A DNA stretch of 64,000 bases from Oryza sativa Japonica Group (lineage: Eukaryota; Streptophyta; Magnoliopsida; Poales; Poaceae). The notes beneath the pieces were generated by a model that was given only the letters and a program-made list of their open reading frames with translations, ran no database searches and was not told where the DNA came from. The position numbers were made by a program, and so were the translations under genes. Shown here in pieces: positions 34,441 through 47,644 of this stretch; position 1 is the stretch's first letter; the number at the start of each line of letters is the position of its first letter. The stretch covers positions 33,968,001 to 34,032,000 of the forward strand of contig NC_089037.1 in NCBI RefSeq assembly GCF_034140825.1, in the 5' to 3' direction.

Positions 34441-34787
34441 GAGAGAGGAATAGCCAAATGGGGTTTCGACACCCTTGCGACATTGGTAGCTTGGATGATC
34501 TGGAAAGATAGGAACAACCGAGTGTTCAACCTTCAACAGCGGCCCTGGACGGAAATTGCAAGAGCTATGGCTGCGGAGGCCGAGTTGTGGCGTCTGGCAA
34601 GGGCGGTAGTCCCAGCGCTTGGTCTCTATCCTTGGGTTCCCTAGGTCGTTCAATTAGACTGTGAGATTATCGTCCAAGTCTTGTTACTTTCCAGTATCCT
34701 GTCCCTTTTAATCTTGTTTTTACCCTGTAAATAGCTTTTATTCCTCTTAATACAAAGATACGCTTGTAGCATATTCCCTAAAAAAAA
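34441..34787 (+). mobile_element. 5'-truncated LINE (non-LTR) 3' end
   Basis: The frame running to the stop at about 34644 encodes the familiar C-terminal tail of plant L1-type ORF2 proteins (GFDTL...VAWMIWKDRNNRVFN). It is followed by a 3' tail ending CTTAATACAAAGATACGC and a short A-run. The words TTGGAAACA (34432-34440) and CTGGAAACA (34788-34796), each preceded by A-runs, look like the target-site duplication. About 350 bp of a multi-kilobase element survive, as is normal for LINE insertions. No active function. Confidence 0.8.
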
Positions 34788-34939
34788 CTGGAAACAACTT
34801 CGACATAGCATAATTGTTAAACTTAGCTTGCCAAGCTAATATAAATAATTAATCACTCTTAAAAAGAAAGCACGGGTACCCAACCAACAGCCACACACGG
34901 TAGACATTTCATTACATTTTCAACAAAAATACAACACTA

Positions 34940-35086
34940 GGGCCGAGTTTAGTTCCAAACTTTTTCTTCAAACTTCTAACTTTTCCATCACATCAAAATT
35001 TTCCTACATACACAAACTTCCAACTTTTCCGTCACATCGTTTCAATTTCAACAAAACTTCCAATTTTAGAGTGAACTAAACACAAG
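34940..35086. mobile_element. Small Tourist-like MITE
   Basis: Begins GGCCGAGTTTAGTTCC and ends GAGTGAACTAAACACAAGG; interior of TTCAACTTCTAACTTTTCCATCAC type. It ends about 20 bp before the stop codon of the DUF1618 gene and may supply part of its 3' UTR. Confidence 0.65.
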
Positions 35087-35104
35087 GTGAGGAAGATATC
35101 GTAC

Positions 35105-36434
35105 CTATCTCAAACTCTTGAGATACTGCGGAAGATCTGACGACACAAGGTCAGGAACCATTAAATGTAGCCAACACGGCAGGAGGGTGGAGCACACGAT
35201 CGATTGGTTTTTCATGTCAACCGTGATCATATGCTGGTCCCTGCATCTTAGGACATCATTTTCGTCGTTGTAGTAGTCACCGATCAGTAATAGGAGCATA
35301 CCATCTTCTTGAGGATCCAGTATAGGATTGATAGGCTGCTGCCGCGGCAATCCTATACTCTGAAACTCCTCCCACATCCACAGATCACCTACGCTGAATT
35401 CTGCATCTTTTTTCCATCCAAGGTTGCCACCAGGTATCAGACTCCACATTGTTATCTTGCGTTCTGCAGCTGCAACCGGTTCGATGATGCAGTCGTCGCC
35501 GTCCTCCTCTTCCTCCTCATCCTCTGTGTTGAAGTAGGTCTCCTCCCTCTTGTGGTATCCATCAACGGAGACGAACTTGATGGAGCCACCAACGTAGCCA
35601 AGTGTCCGAAACATCTTCGGGCGGAAGAGGTTACGGTCAGCACGATAACCAGGAGGCAGATCGATGAAGCTGAACTCAACGACGACATCACGATCGGATA
35701 GTAGTAGGTCACTGGTCTTGCAGTACAGTACCCCCAGTGCTAGATCTACCCAATAAGCTATTCCATTCAAGGTGAAAACGGAATCGGCACTGAACCCATA
35801 CTGTTCCCAGGGCCGATTCATCTCGACGGGGAATCGTGTCTCCTTCCTCTGCCATGGCAGCGACGACGACGAAGACCACGACGGATCAGGAGGCCAAAGG
35901 CAGATAATATCATCCTTGTTGAAGTTGATTGCCACGAGTACTAGCACGTAGTTGCGATGATCGTCGCCATCGTCGACGACGACGGCCTCTCCAACCCTAG
36001 GACGACGACGACGACGCACGGGGAGAGGTTTCAACGTGAAGGACGGCTTGCAGAACCTGGGCAGATGCGGGGTGATGGCGAGAGACGCCTCGGCGACATC
36101 GTAGATGAGATAGTATCTCCGGGGGAAGCCGTAGAAGGCGGCGCTGAGGATGACCAGGTTGCCGTCGGCGACGTCGACGGAGGCGGCGTTGAGGAAGACG
36201 CCGTCGGCCGGCCGGATGGCCAGGGCGGAGACGGCCGGAGGGTCGGCGAGGCGCACCAGCAGCGTCAGCCCCCTCGCCAGCGCCTCCGCCGCCGCGTCGC
36301 CGTCGCCGTCCCCGCACCCGGACGCCCTCCACGCCGTGCATTCTACCTCCTCCCACTCCGACTCCTCCCCCTCCCTCTTCGAACGGGTGGACGCATCGAT
36401 CCAACACGATCCACTCCGGCAAAGCCATCGCCAT
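35105..36434 (-). CDS. DUF1618-family protein with a disturbed 5' reading frame
   Basis: An open frame on the minus strand runs from 36586 to the stop at 35105 (493 codons). Its body is DUF1618-like: LLVRLADPPAVSALAIRP, then GNLVILSAAFYGFPRRYYLIYDV, a Trp/Asp-rich middle and a C-terminal CRDQHMITVDM...LPCWL block. The function of this grass-expanded family is not established. The expected N-terminus, MALPEWIVLDRC, is present but begins at 36428 (or 36434 for MAMALPEW) in a different frame. The change between the frames falls in a purine-rich tract at about 36355-36385. The only ATGs in the long frame (36586, 36565) lie inside a fold-back element at 36558-36906. So either a one-base change (or sequencing error) disrupts an ancestral start, or translation begins in the inserted element. 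Single exon; no introns seen. Confidence 0.65.
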
Positions 36435-36557
36435 CGCCAAGGTGAGGATCGATCTGAGGGGATTGGATTTGAGTATTTGTTTGGCTGGCGATTTCCGCCG
36501 AATCCGAGTTGGTTTTTGAGATGAACCGAGTTGAGACGAGACGAAGACCTGATGTGG

Positions 36558-36906
36558 ATTTTCATCCCTCGTTGTTTGCATATCATCTAAATAGTTATAA
36601 AAAAATAAAAAAAAATTGACAACATAAATTAATATAAAATATATCACTCTACAAACATGCATGACTTAATTCAACTTTTACAAGTTGTAACAAAAATAAT
36701 AAATTAAACTGAAAATAGTTATCGTACATTCACAACTATATTTGTTATTTTTGTTACAACTTATAGAAGTTGAATTTAGACTTGCATGTTTGTGGAGTGA
36801 TATATTTCATATCAATATATGTTGCCAAATTTTTTTTAAATTTTTTGATGACTATTTAAGTGGTATACACAAAACAAGTGGATATTGATCCCCTTCAGGG
36901 ATGAAA
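36558..36906. mobile_element. Fold-back element (TTTTCATCCCT ends) upstream of the DUF1618 gene
   Basis: About 350 bp in two arms that pair over most of their length: TTCATCCCT...ACTCTACAAACATGCA on the left, and TGCATGTTTGTGGAGT...AGGGATGAAA on the right, around a centre of GTTGTAACAAAAATAATAAATT type. A half-length relative lies in cupin intron 1 near 25367-25470. No coding capacity. Confidence 0.7.
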
Positions 36907-37001
36907 TTACTTTCCCCGAAGATGTAAATGACACGAGATTCATCCGAGCAGCGTGGAGGGTGAGCCGTTGGATCGATGGAGATCATAAATTAACTCAAGT
37001 A

Positions 37002-37177
37002 CTTCCTCCGTTTTATAATGTAAGTCTTTCTAGTATTGTCCACATTCATATAGATATTAATGAATCTAAATATATATGTGTGTCTAGACTCATTAACACA
37101 TATATATATATATGTATATATGAATATTAGCAATACTAAAAAGTTTTACATTATAAAACGGTATAAAACGGAGAGAG
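37002..37177. mobile_element. Stowaway MITE
   Basis: CTTCCTCCGTTTTATAATGTAAG at the left, with its complement at the right ending AACGGAGAGAG. TA at 37000-37001 and 37178-37179. The centre contains a (TA)n-like run. Confidence 0.75.
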
Positions 37178-37540
37178 TAACAAATGTTAGCGATCACCTA
37201 GAGGGATTCCTGGACGTGGTCCGCTGCCCATGTCAACTCCCTGCTGCGTGTGTGGACAAGGCATCGACGCTCGTTGTGTGGAAGTACCAGTTCCAGCAAA
37301 GGCGGCTGACGACAGAGGGGGATAGGCCATCGGTTGGCTTTTTTTCAAATAAGCCAAAACGGTTTATTAGGAAATAAAAATAAATTTATAGATAAAACTT
37401 TTATACATGTGTTTTTTTAACTTAAAAGCTAATGCTAAAAAAAACTACGTTGAAAATATCTTAAAATCAATCTTAAAATTAAGTTTAAAAATTCAAAATT
37501 TGGCTTATTCTTTGGCTTATTGGGCCATCCAATGGGAGCC

Positions 37541-37730
37541 TAAGATATTCATTTTGTTATAACAAGGTAATGTTTAGCAAGACCAAATGATATACTCCCT
37601 CCGTCCCTAAATATTTGATGCCAGAGGGGGATATGTAAGATATTCATTTTGTTATAACAAGGTAATGTCTAGCAAGACGAAATGATATACTCCCTCCGTC
37701 TTTAAATATTTAACGTCAATAACTTTTTTT
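37541..37730. repeat. 95-bp tandem duplication that includes a Stowaway end
   Basis: The block beginning TAAGATATTCATTTTGTTAT at 37541 recurs at 37636 with only a few differences and runs into CTCCCTCCGTC in both copies. The second copy is the flank and left end of the complete Stowaway at 37690-37919. The first copy ends in an orphan terminal repeat near 37595-37620. Confidence 0.8.
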
Positions 37731-37919
37731 AACATGTTTGATCGTCTTATTTAAAAAATTTAAGTAATTATTAATTCTTTTCCTATCATTTAATTCATTG
37801 TTAAATATACTTTTATGTATACATATAGTTTTACATATTTCATAAAAAATTTTAATAAGATGAACAGTCAAATATATTTAAAAAATTTAACGGTATTAAA
37901 TATATAGGGACGGAGCGAG
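37690..37919. mobile_element. Stowaway MITE
   Basis: CTCCCTCCGTCTTTAAATATTTAACG at the left and its complement at the right (TATATAGGGACGGAGCGAG). TA at 37688-37689 and 37920-37921. Confidence 0.75.
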
Positions 37920-38047
37920 TATTTTGCAACTCACTTCTCCGAGGAGCACTACCGTGAGTTGTCGTCGTTATAAGTGGCACGCACAACTCAAGTGCAAGCG
38001 CTGCGACCAAATTCGCTGCTTGATGGAGTACATTCCTTTGATTCTTA

Positions 38048-38381
38048 GGTATGGTTTAGTTCTCAATTTTTTTTCCTAAAAAAGTCACATCGAATCTTTG
38101 AACACATATATAGAATATTAAATATAGATAAAAACAAAAACTAATTGCACAATTTGCATGAAAATCGTGAGACGAATCTTTTGAGTCTAGTTAGTTCATG
38201 ATTAGGCATAAGTGCTGCATTAACCCCCACATGTGCTAATGACGGGTTAATTAGGCTAAAAAATTCATCTCGCGGTTTCCAGGTGAGTTATGAAATTAAT
38301 TTTTTCATTCGTGTCCGAAAACCACTTCCAATATCATCACACATATGATGTGACAAAAAAAAATGCGAACTAAACACATCC
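38048..38381. mobile_element. Tourist-like MITE
   Basis: Begins GGTATGGTTTAGTTCTC and ends GCGAACTAAACACATCC, with inner TTAGTTCATGATTAG and TAATGACGGGTTAATTAG blocks as in 1757-2102. Confidence 0.65.
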
Positions 38382-38679
38382 TTGTTGCAATTAAGATGTC
38401 ATAGTCAGATTGATTGTTGACTTGCCTGTAGCTGAACTCAGCTCCTTCCTCCCTCCCTCCTTTCATCGTCGAGATTCGAGAGCTGCATCACCTTCACCTG
38501 ATCACATCCATATTTGCAATTAATTTACAACCTAATTTACATGAAACTTGGCGTTCAAGAATCTGAAATCACAAATTAATCAAGTCAAAGTCAAATAAAG
38601 TAAGCTGGTGATACGCCTACATAAAACGCAGGCCACCAGCTGCGTCGTTGCAAATTGCAAGTTTGCAACCGGCTCACAG

Positions 38680-39261
38680 ATGGACAGGAGCCAAGAACCA
38701 CCGCACGCCGCCGCGGCGAGGGGCGCCGTGGAGGTCAGCCTCCGTCGGTTCGACCTCGCCGACGTCGACGCCATGATGGTCTGGGCGTCGGACCCCCAGG
38801 TCGCCGCCGTCTGCCGCTGGGAGCCGTACGAGTCGACGGAGCCCCTGCTCGCCTACCTCCGCGACACCGTGCTCCCGCACCCGTGGTTCCGCGCCATCTG
38901 CGTCGCCGCCGCCTTCGACGGCGACGGCGGCGGCGAAGACCGCCCCGTCGGCGCGGTGTCCGTGTCCCCGACGGCGGACGCGTGCCGCGCGGAGCTCGGG
39001 TACGTGGTGGCGCGCGCGCACTGGGGCAAGGGCGTGGCCACGGCCGCCGTGAAGCGCGTCGTCGCCGCGGTGTTCGGCGAGGTGGAGGGGCTGGAGCGCG
39101 TCGAGGCGCTCGTCGACGTGCGGAACGCGGCGTCGCAGCGCGTGCTGGAGAAGGCCGGGTTCCGGCGGGAGGCCGTGCTGCGCAGCTACTGCGTGCTCAA
39201 AGGGGAGGTCAGGGACATGGTCATCTACAGCTTCATCTCCACTGATCCGCTCGTCAGCTGA
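38680..39261 (+). CDS. GNAT-family N-acetyltransferase, tandem copy 1
   Basis: Single exon of 193 residues. The fold is that of RimJ/RimL-like (Acetyltransf_3) GNATs: N-terminal VSLRRFDLADVDAMMVWASDP, a WEPYESTEPLLAYLRD helix, the acetyl-CoA loop ARAHWGKGVATAAV (R/QxxGxG/A type) and a C-terminal RVEALVDVRNAASQRVLEKAGF...LRSYCVLKGEVRDMVIYS. Plant members of this type are soluble enzymes thought to acetylate N-termini or small amines; the substrate is unknown. The start at 38680 is the first ATG in frame; the frame extends upstream without one. Very GC-rich (typical of rice single-exon genes), so the opposite strand also stays open. First of three neighbours. Confidence 0.88.
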   Translation: MDRSQEPPHAAAARGAVEVSLRRFDLADVDAMMVWASDPQVAAVCRWEPYESTEPLLAYLRDTVLPHPWFRAICVAAAFDGDGGGEDRPVGAVSVSPTADACRAELGYVVARAHWGKGVATAAVKRVVAAVFGEVEGLERVEALVDVRNAASQRVLEKAGFRREAVLRSYCVLKGEVRDMVIYSFISTDPLVS

Positions 39262-39346
39262 TGCTGATGCATCATCCGTGTAATTAGTTAACCACGTTCA
39301 AATTGCGTGCAAATTATGAGAGTGGATTGTTGTTACAGATCAATAA

Positions 39347-39590
39347 GAACAAGTTTAATAGTATAGTCAACTACTAGCCCCAAATCATTTATAGCCAATG
39401 TAATAACTAATTCATACAATAGTTGTTTACTATACTATTAATACCTTGTTTCACCTGTCATACACACGTTACGTCTTAGAGTCCGTGATGTAACTAGCTA
39501 TAGATATGTAGTCCACAGCTCTCCTCTTTCTTCCTTTATCTCTTTAAAATATGTTTATAGCTGGCTTGTAGCTTGCTATTATACTTGCTA
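39347..39590. mobile_element. Tourist-like MITE (GAGCAAG family, diverged)
   Basis: Left end GAACAAGTTTAATAGTATAG and right end TTGCTATTATACTTGC match the element at 11620-11863 along most of its length. It lies just beyond GNAT copy 1. Confidence 0.65.
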
Positions 39591-39955
39591 TAAACAGCAT
39601 ACTTTCTGCTAGATCATCAAGTCGTTAATGGGTTTTTTGTGCTAATTATTCAGTCAACCTCTGCATATTGCAATTTGCAATGTTCGCTAAGGACCAGATA
39701 GTAGTAGAATGGAAGTGACAAGAAAAACGACAAGAATGATGAATCCAGACAAAAACAATAAGACGACGAGAACACGACATGATTTTGGACACTAGACATT
39801 GTCATTTGTCTGTGCTTACCTTTGAAAAATACTGGGTGAAAAAAGAAAAGAAAAAGATTTTGGATCCAAATCTTTTGAATTCCCCTAGACGACATCATGT
39901 TACGATACGTGGCAGAGCAAAATCCCAATAAACTAAGTGACATTTTGGCATGACC
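39591..39955. other. Spacer between GNAT copies 1 and 2
   Basis: AT-rich, no coding frame of note. Confidence 0.4.
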
Positions 39956-39959
39956 ATGG

Positions 39960-40285
39960 CCCAGTTTGATTGTCTGGGCTATTAAATAGTCCTTCACAAT
40001 CTTGCTATCTAGAAGTATTAAACGTAGATTACTGATAAAACCTATTACATAACCCCTGGGCTATAACTCTTGGGTTATTTTGCGAGATGAATATAACGAG
40101 GTATATTAATCTATGATTTGCTACAGTGATGCTACAGTATTCATCAGCTAACTATGAATTAATATACCTCATTAGATTCGTCTCGTAAAATAGCCTAGGT
40201 ATTATGGAATATGTTTTATCAGTAATTTACGTTTAATACTCCTAAATAACAAGATTTTAGAGGAGTATTTAATACCCTGAGGATA
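39960..40285. mobile_element. MITE just upstream of GNAT copy 2
   Basis: Imperfect inverted arms: CCAGTTTGATTGTCTGGGCTATTAAATAG at the left relates to the right end ATTTAATACCCTGAGG. Inside, AATATAACGAGGTATATTAAT pairs with ATTAATATACCTCATTAG, and CTACAGTGATGCTACAG lies at the centre. Its right edge is within about 20 bp of the first in-frame ATG of the next gene, so it must form part of that gene's promoter or leader. Borders are approximate. Confidence 0.55.
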
Positions 40286-40302
40286 CCCATGTGTTCAAGT
40301 TC

Positions 40303-40935
40303 ATGAAGGATTCGATCAAATCAGGAAGAGGCAGCGCCGGCCGAGTAGTGGAGAAGCAACCCATCGCACCGTCGCCGGCGGCGGTGCGGCGGCGAGCACC
40401 CATGGAGGTGACCCTCCGCCGGTTCGAGCTCTCCGACGTGGACGCCATGATGGCGTGGGCGTCGGACCCGGCGGTGGCCGCCTTCTGCCGCTGGGAGCCG
40501 TACCAGTCGACGGAGCCCCTGCTCGCCTACCTCCGCGACACCGTGCTCCCGCACCCGTGGTTCCGCGCCATCTGCCTCGCCACCGGCGCTGGCGCCGGCG
40601 ACGGCGACGGCCGCCCCGTCGGCGCGGTGTCGCTGGCGCCGACGGCGGACGCGTGCCGCGGGGAGCTCGGGTACGTGGTGGCGCGCGCGCACTGGGGCAA
40701 GGGCGTGGCGACGGCGGCGGTGAGGCGCGCCGTCGCCGCGGTGCTCGGCGGCGAGGTGTCCGGGCTGGCGCGCGTGGAGGCGCTCGTCGACGTGGACAAC
40801 CGGGCGTCGCAGCGCGTGGTGGAGAAGGCCGGATTCCGGCGGGAGGGCGTGCTCCGGCGACACTACTGGCACAAGGGCCGCGTCAGGGACTTGGTCATGT
40901 ACAGCTTCGTCTCCTCCGATCAACTCGCCGAGTAA
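40303..40935 (+). CDS. GNAT-family N-acetyltransferase, tandem copy 2
   Basis: Single exon of 210 residues from the first in-frame ATG at 40303. A second ATG at 40402 (MEVTLRRFELSDV) is where the family homology begins and may be the real start, giving 177 residues. The acetyl-CoA loop is ARAHWGKGVATAAV and the ending is RVEALVDVDNRASQRVVEKAGF...HKGRVRDLVMYSF. Close to copy 1 in sequence (both carry the STEPLLAYLRDTVLPHPWFRAIC block). Substrate unknown. Confidence 0.87.
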   Translation: MKDSIKSGRGSAGRVVEKQPIAPSPAAVRRRAPMEVTLRRFELSDVDAMMAWASDPAVAAFCRWEPYQSTEPLLAYLRDTVLPHPWFRAICLATGAGAGDGDGRPVGAVSLAPTADACRGELGYVVARAHWGKGVATAAVRRAVAAVLGGEVSGLARVEALVDVDNRASQRVVEKAGFRREGVLRRHYWHKGRVRDLVMYSFVSSDQLAE

Positions 40936-41456
40936 TAATCACGCAGAAGTCGCAAACTGGCAACGCAAATACTAATAATCTTTGTACGATCTGTGTACCA
41001 AATCTTTCGTTCTTTTCTTTTTCCGGCTTTGTACAAACATGTTTCGTGATGCATACTTTAAAAACTTGTTGGCTGTGTGGTTGTGACAGAATCAAGAATT
41101 TAAACCATTTTCATTATTAAAAAAACATCAATGATATGACTGCATATGTGGTTGAACAATCATGATGATATGTGCCTCTCTGCTCAGGCTGAGAAAGAGT
41201 GAACTGTGTGTGTTAATTACTAAAAAAAAGAGCTTTCCCTTAACAGTCAATCCCTTTAATTTAGATTTAGTATGATCTGCCTCACTGATAAGATAACTAA
41301 TCCTTTAGCTAGTTTAGATTAAGTAGTGATCTGTGCCTCTCTAATAAGATAACTCTGATTAGTGCGGCTGGTAGCAGAGGCCGAGCTGCGCACTACTAGC
41401 AAAGTAGTCAAGCGCGAAACGGCAAAAGGCTAGGAGAAGAAGCGCCGCCGGAGTCC
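40936..41456. other. Spacer between GNAT copies 2 and 3
   Basis: Probable 3' UTR of copy 2 and promoter of copy 3. The words CTAATAAGATAACT / CTGATAAGATAACTAATC repeat near 41280-41360. Confidence 0.4.
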
Positions 41457-41966
41457 ATGGAGACGGTCACGCTCCGGCGGTTCGAGCTCGCCGACGCCGA
41501 CGCCATGATGGCGTGGGCGTCGGACCCCGAGGTGACGGCCTTCATGACGTGGGAGCCGTACGAGTCCGTCGACTCCCTGCGCGCCTTCATCCGCGACACC
41601 GTGCTCCCGCACCCGTGGTTCCGCGCCATCTGCCTCGCCGGCGACGGCGACGGCGGCGCGGTGTCCGTGACGCCGACGGCCGACCGGTGCCGCGCCGAGG
41701 TCGCGGTGGCGGTGGCGCGCGCGCACTGGGGCAAGGGCGTGGCCACGGCGGCGCTGAGGCGCGCCCTCGCCGCGGCGTTCGCCGACCTCGACGGCGTCGA
41801 GCGCGTCGAGGCGCTCGTCGACGTCGGCAACGCGGCGTCGCGGCGCGCGCTCGAGAAGGCCGGGTTCCAGCAGGAGGCCGTGCTGCGCAGCTACTGCGTC
41901 GTCAAGGGCCAGCTCAGGGACATGGTCATCTACAGCTTCATCTCCACTGATCCTCTCGTCGAGTGA
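41457..41966 (+). CDS. GNAT-family N-acetyltransferase, tandem copy 3
   Basis: Single exon of 169 residues, starting METVTLRRFELADADAMM, the shortest and most diverged of the three. The acetyl-CoA loop ARAHWGKGVATAAL is kept, but the preceding strand reads EVAVAV instead of ELGYVV, and CRWEPYES is MTWEPYES. The C-terminus (LRSYCVVKGQLRDMVIYSFISTDPLV) is nearer to copy 1. All catalytic-fold landmarks are present, so it should be functional; substrate unknown. Confidence 0.88.
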   Translation: METVTLRRFELADADAMMAWASDPEVTAFMTWEPYESVDSLRAFIRDTVLPHPWFRAICLAGDGDGGAVSVTPTADRCRAEVAVAVARAHWGKGVATAALRRALAAAFADLDGVERVEALVDVGNAASRRALEKAGFQQEAVLRSYCVVKGQLRDMVIYSFISTDPLVE

Positions 41967-42347
41967 TCAATGGCTAATCATGTTGCTGTGAGATTTTTTT
42001 TTCTATGTATTGTGAATGTATGTATGATGAAAATAAGATTTTGCCAAGAAACCAAATTCAGATTACTGCTTGCAAACCAGCAAGAATTTCAGCCACAGAG
42101 TACAAGAAATCCTGCAGTGCCATTCTGCAAGATGATAAATTCAGGCAATTCATCACTACCCAGCAGATTACTACTGTTTCTTCCCCCAACTAATCTCTGA
42201 GAAAGGCAGCACACTCATCGACTCATCGTGGGGTTGGTTATTGAATCTATCTTCTCCAATCCCGGTTGACGGATTAACCAAAGCGAAAAACCGAAAGAAA
42301 TTCAGTGCATGAAGTACAACAGGGAGATGATCAGATGACTGACGAGA

Positions 42348-45220
<2,873 letters not shown>

Positions 45221-45477
45221 TCAGAGCCGCACCTGGAAACGGGCCAAGAAACCTAACGAGATCAGTACCAAATCCAACAAGAAACCTAAACATGATCCCA
45301 AACAAGCAAAGAATCAAACCAGTGAAGGAAAATACAAAGAAAGATTTACTTTTATCTTCCCAAGCAGCGAGCCAGCAATACAATATTTGGTCGGGTTTGG
45401 TAGTGGGAAGGAAGAAGAGGCAGGGTAGCGGCGCGTACTACTTCAGAGTAGGTCCGGTCTTTCAGGTCAAGTTGGTA

Positions 45478-45490
45478 CTCTATATATAGG
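45478..45490 (-). promoter_or_regulatory. TATA box of the GDH gene
   Basis: CTATATATAGAG on the minus strand, about 280 bp upstream of the start codon, which leaves room for a 5'-UTR intron. Confidence 0.55.
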
Positions 45491-45623
45491 CACGTCCTTT
45501 CTTTTCTTTGTGGACCTTGTTCAGTTCTTTTTTTTCCTTAAATAAAACTATATAAGCGAATTTACTTTCAGATACTACTAACTGTGACAAAGATAGTACT
45601 ATTATTGTCATGTCACATACAAA

Positions 45624-45697
45624 CTCCTCCGTTCCATAAAAAAACGAATTTATCCGGATTCACAGCTATATAAGTTTTTTTCTTTTTATGGAGGGAG
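45624..45697. mobile_element. Very short Stowaway-like element
   Basis: CTCCTCCGTTCCATAAAAAAA at the left, with its complement TTTTATGGAGGGAG at the right; only 74 bp in all. In the GDH upstream region. Confidence 0.6.
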
Positions 45698-47640
45698 TAT
45701 ATATTGACTCCTACTCATACTTTTTTATTCCTAGATTTGTTCCAAGATAAATTTATTTTTAAATAATTATTACATCGGAGTTTCTAAAATCAAAAGACGG
45801 GTAGATAAAGTGAAGAATGATTACATCAGGATTTGATAAAGTGATGTATTCTATTTTTTTTCTTTTGAATTCGTATATAAGGTTGGTTGAAAAATAAACA
45901 TGTGACGGAGGAAGTTGTGACTAAAATAGGTGATTAGGAAGTAATATATATATATAATTATGACCAATCCTAGCTATAAAACAGGTTATTAGAAGGTAAA
46001 ACATATATATAATTAGGACTGATCTTGTCTCATAAGTCTAATCCTCTTAAAGATATAGGTGTTGGGAACTGAAATCTTTCGTGGATAGGTATGATCAATA
46101 TCTAGTCAGCAGCACATGAGACAAACTGCTCGGGTGCCGGTCGCCGCAGCACTTGACTTCCAGCATTTCAGCCATAAACCAGTGAAAAATCAATATGCTC
46201 AATATAATCTCTCCAGCAACAGAAAGATTACTCAATTTTCTGTTAGGTACTCAGGTGTACTATGCAGCAATCGTGCATTATTTTTAGGTAATGGATAAAA
46301 ATCCGATTTCTACATACACAGCCAAGCCACCGTACAATCTGTTGTATGGTCGATTGTTGATTCGTTGACGATGAACAATCACACAAGTGAATGAGATCCT
46401 ATGTATACATAGTTGAATTTTCACAAACATGCTGCTACGAACACTACGAACACAAGACATCGATTTCAGACAAGCAGGAAAATCACATGGCTGACTCGGA
46501 TGTGATTCATTCTGGAATTATAAAATACATAAATAGTCATCTCAAAAACCAAAAAGAAGAATGAATACAGAAACAAATATCAGCCACAAGTATCTCATGG
46601 GGAAAAGGTTTATTTCGCAGCCATATTAAGGCATTAATAAAGTCTTTGTGTTTAATTAAGCACATGATCATACACAGATCATGGGGACAGGTGTGCAGTG
46701 TGTGAATCATATGCCCACTATCCAGTATACATTACATATATGGTGACAAAAAGTCACATGACTTGGGGTCCCTCTTAGGGAGTAGATAAATAAAATCATT
46801 AGAATATTATGTTAGCTTTGTCATCTTTATTATAGGATAATAGGGCAATAGCTACACCAAGTTGGGTGCTTTATTCTGAGAAGTGTAAAGAAAAATATCC
46901 AAAAGTTTTGCCCCCAAGTGCAAAGCAGTTGCAGATAACCCAAAAATGTCGGCAAGATTGTGTCCACAAAACTAAATGAGTTTAAACTTGCTCAAATTTA
47001 ACAGAGTAAATATTAAGCACTATAAATACTTTTTTTTCTTAAAAAATGTTTTTGATCCTCCTGTTCAATGAAATACTATCAGCTCTCCTTCTAGTACTTC
47101 AAAAAGAACAGACTATAATTCAAAAGAAGCTATAGATACAGTAATTCAAACTTAAATTTGCATGAGAAAGAGGAAAAAACTAGATTTTTATCTGAACATG
47201 AAGTGCTGCCACATTTACCACCTCAAGAAATCAAAGGAGAGGGCAATGCTTATCTTACACTTAGAAAACCAGACGAGCGAAGCCACGAAGCAATTAGTCG
47301 AGGATCTCGTCGTCTTAGCTGCAGCACACATGCAAAGCATTAGAAGGGTTTTTATAGGAGGAAATGGCAGTGATATCTGGGATATCTTTAGCTGAATCGT
47401 ATAAAGATATGAAAGAATTGGAATCAAGACTCACCCAAGGAGACTTGGATTAGAGAATTTGGGCGATGACGCAGGGGATGGTTGGCAATTGGATCCACAT
47501 ATGATCCCAACTAGTTTGGGTTGGCCGCATCTCATTCTGTTCTTACATTCCAAATTCGATGCAATTCCAGAGGCCAAATGGGCAGAGGGTCCACTCCCCT
47601 TCTCTTTCCCGACCTCTCAAGTTCTACTGTATAATTTACA
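45698..47640. other. Intergenic spacer, no gene recognised
   Basis: AT-rich sequence. Short overlapping frames at 47158-47395 have no family resemblance or splice context. Confidence 0.4.
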
Positions 47641-47644
47641 CTTT

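Noticed and set aside
40321-40923. A 200-codon minus-strand frame across GNAT copy 2, and similar ones opposite copies 1 and 3
   Set aside because: Same shadow effect: GC-rich third positions keep the opposite strand open, and the sense strand has full GNAT homology.
47158-47395. Two overlapping plus-strand frames of 61 and 77 codons
   Set aside because: No recognisable motif and no splice signals that would extend them; left as spacer although an eroded gene or organellar piece cannot be excluded.
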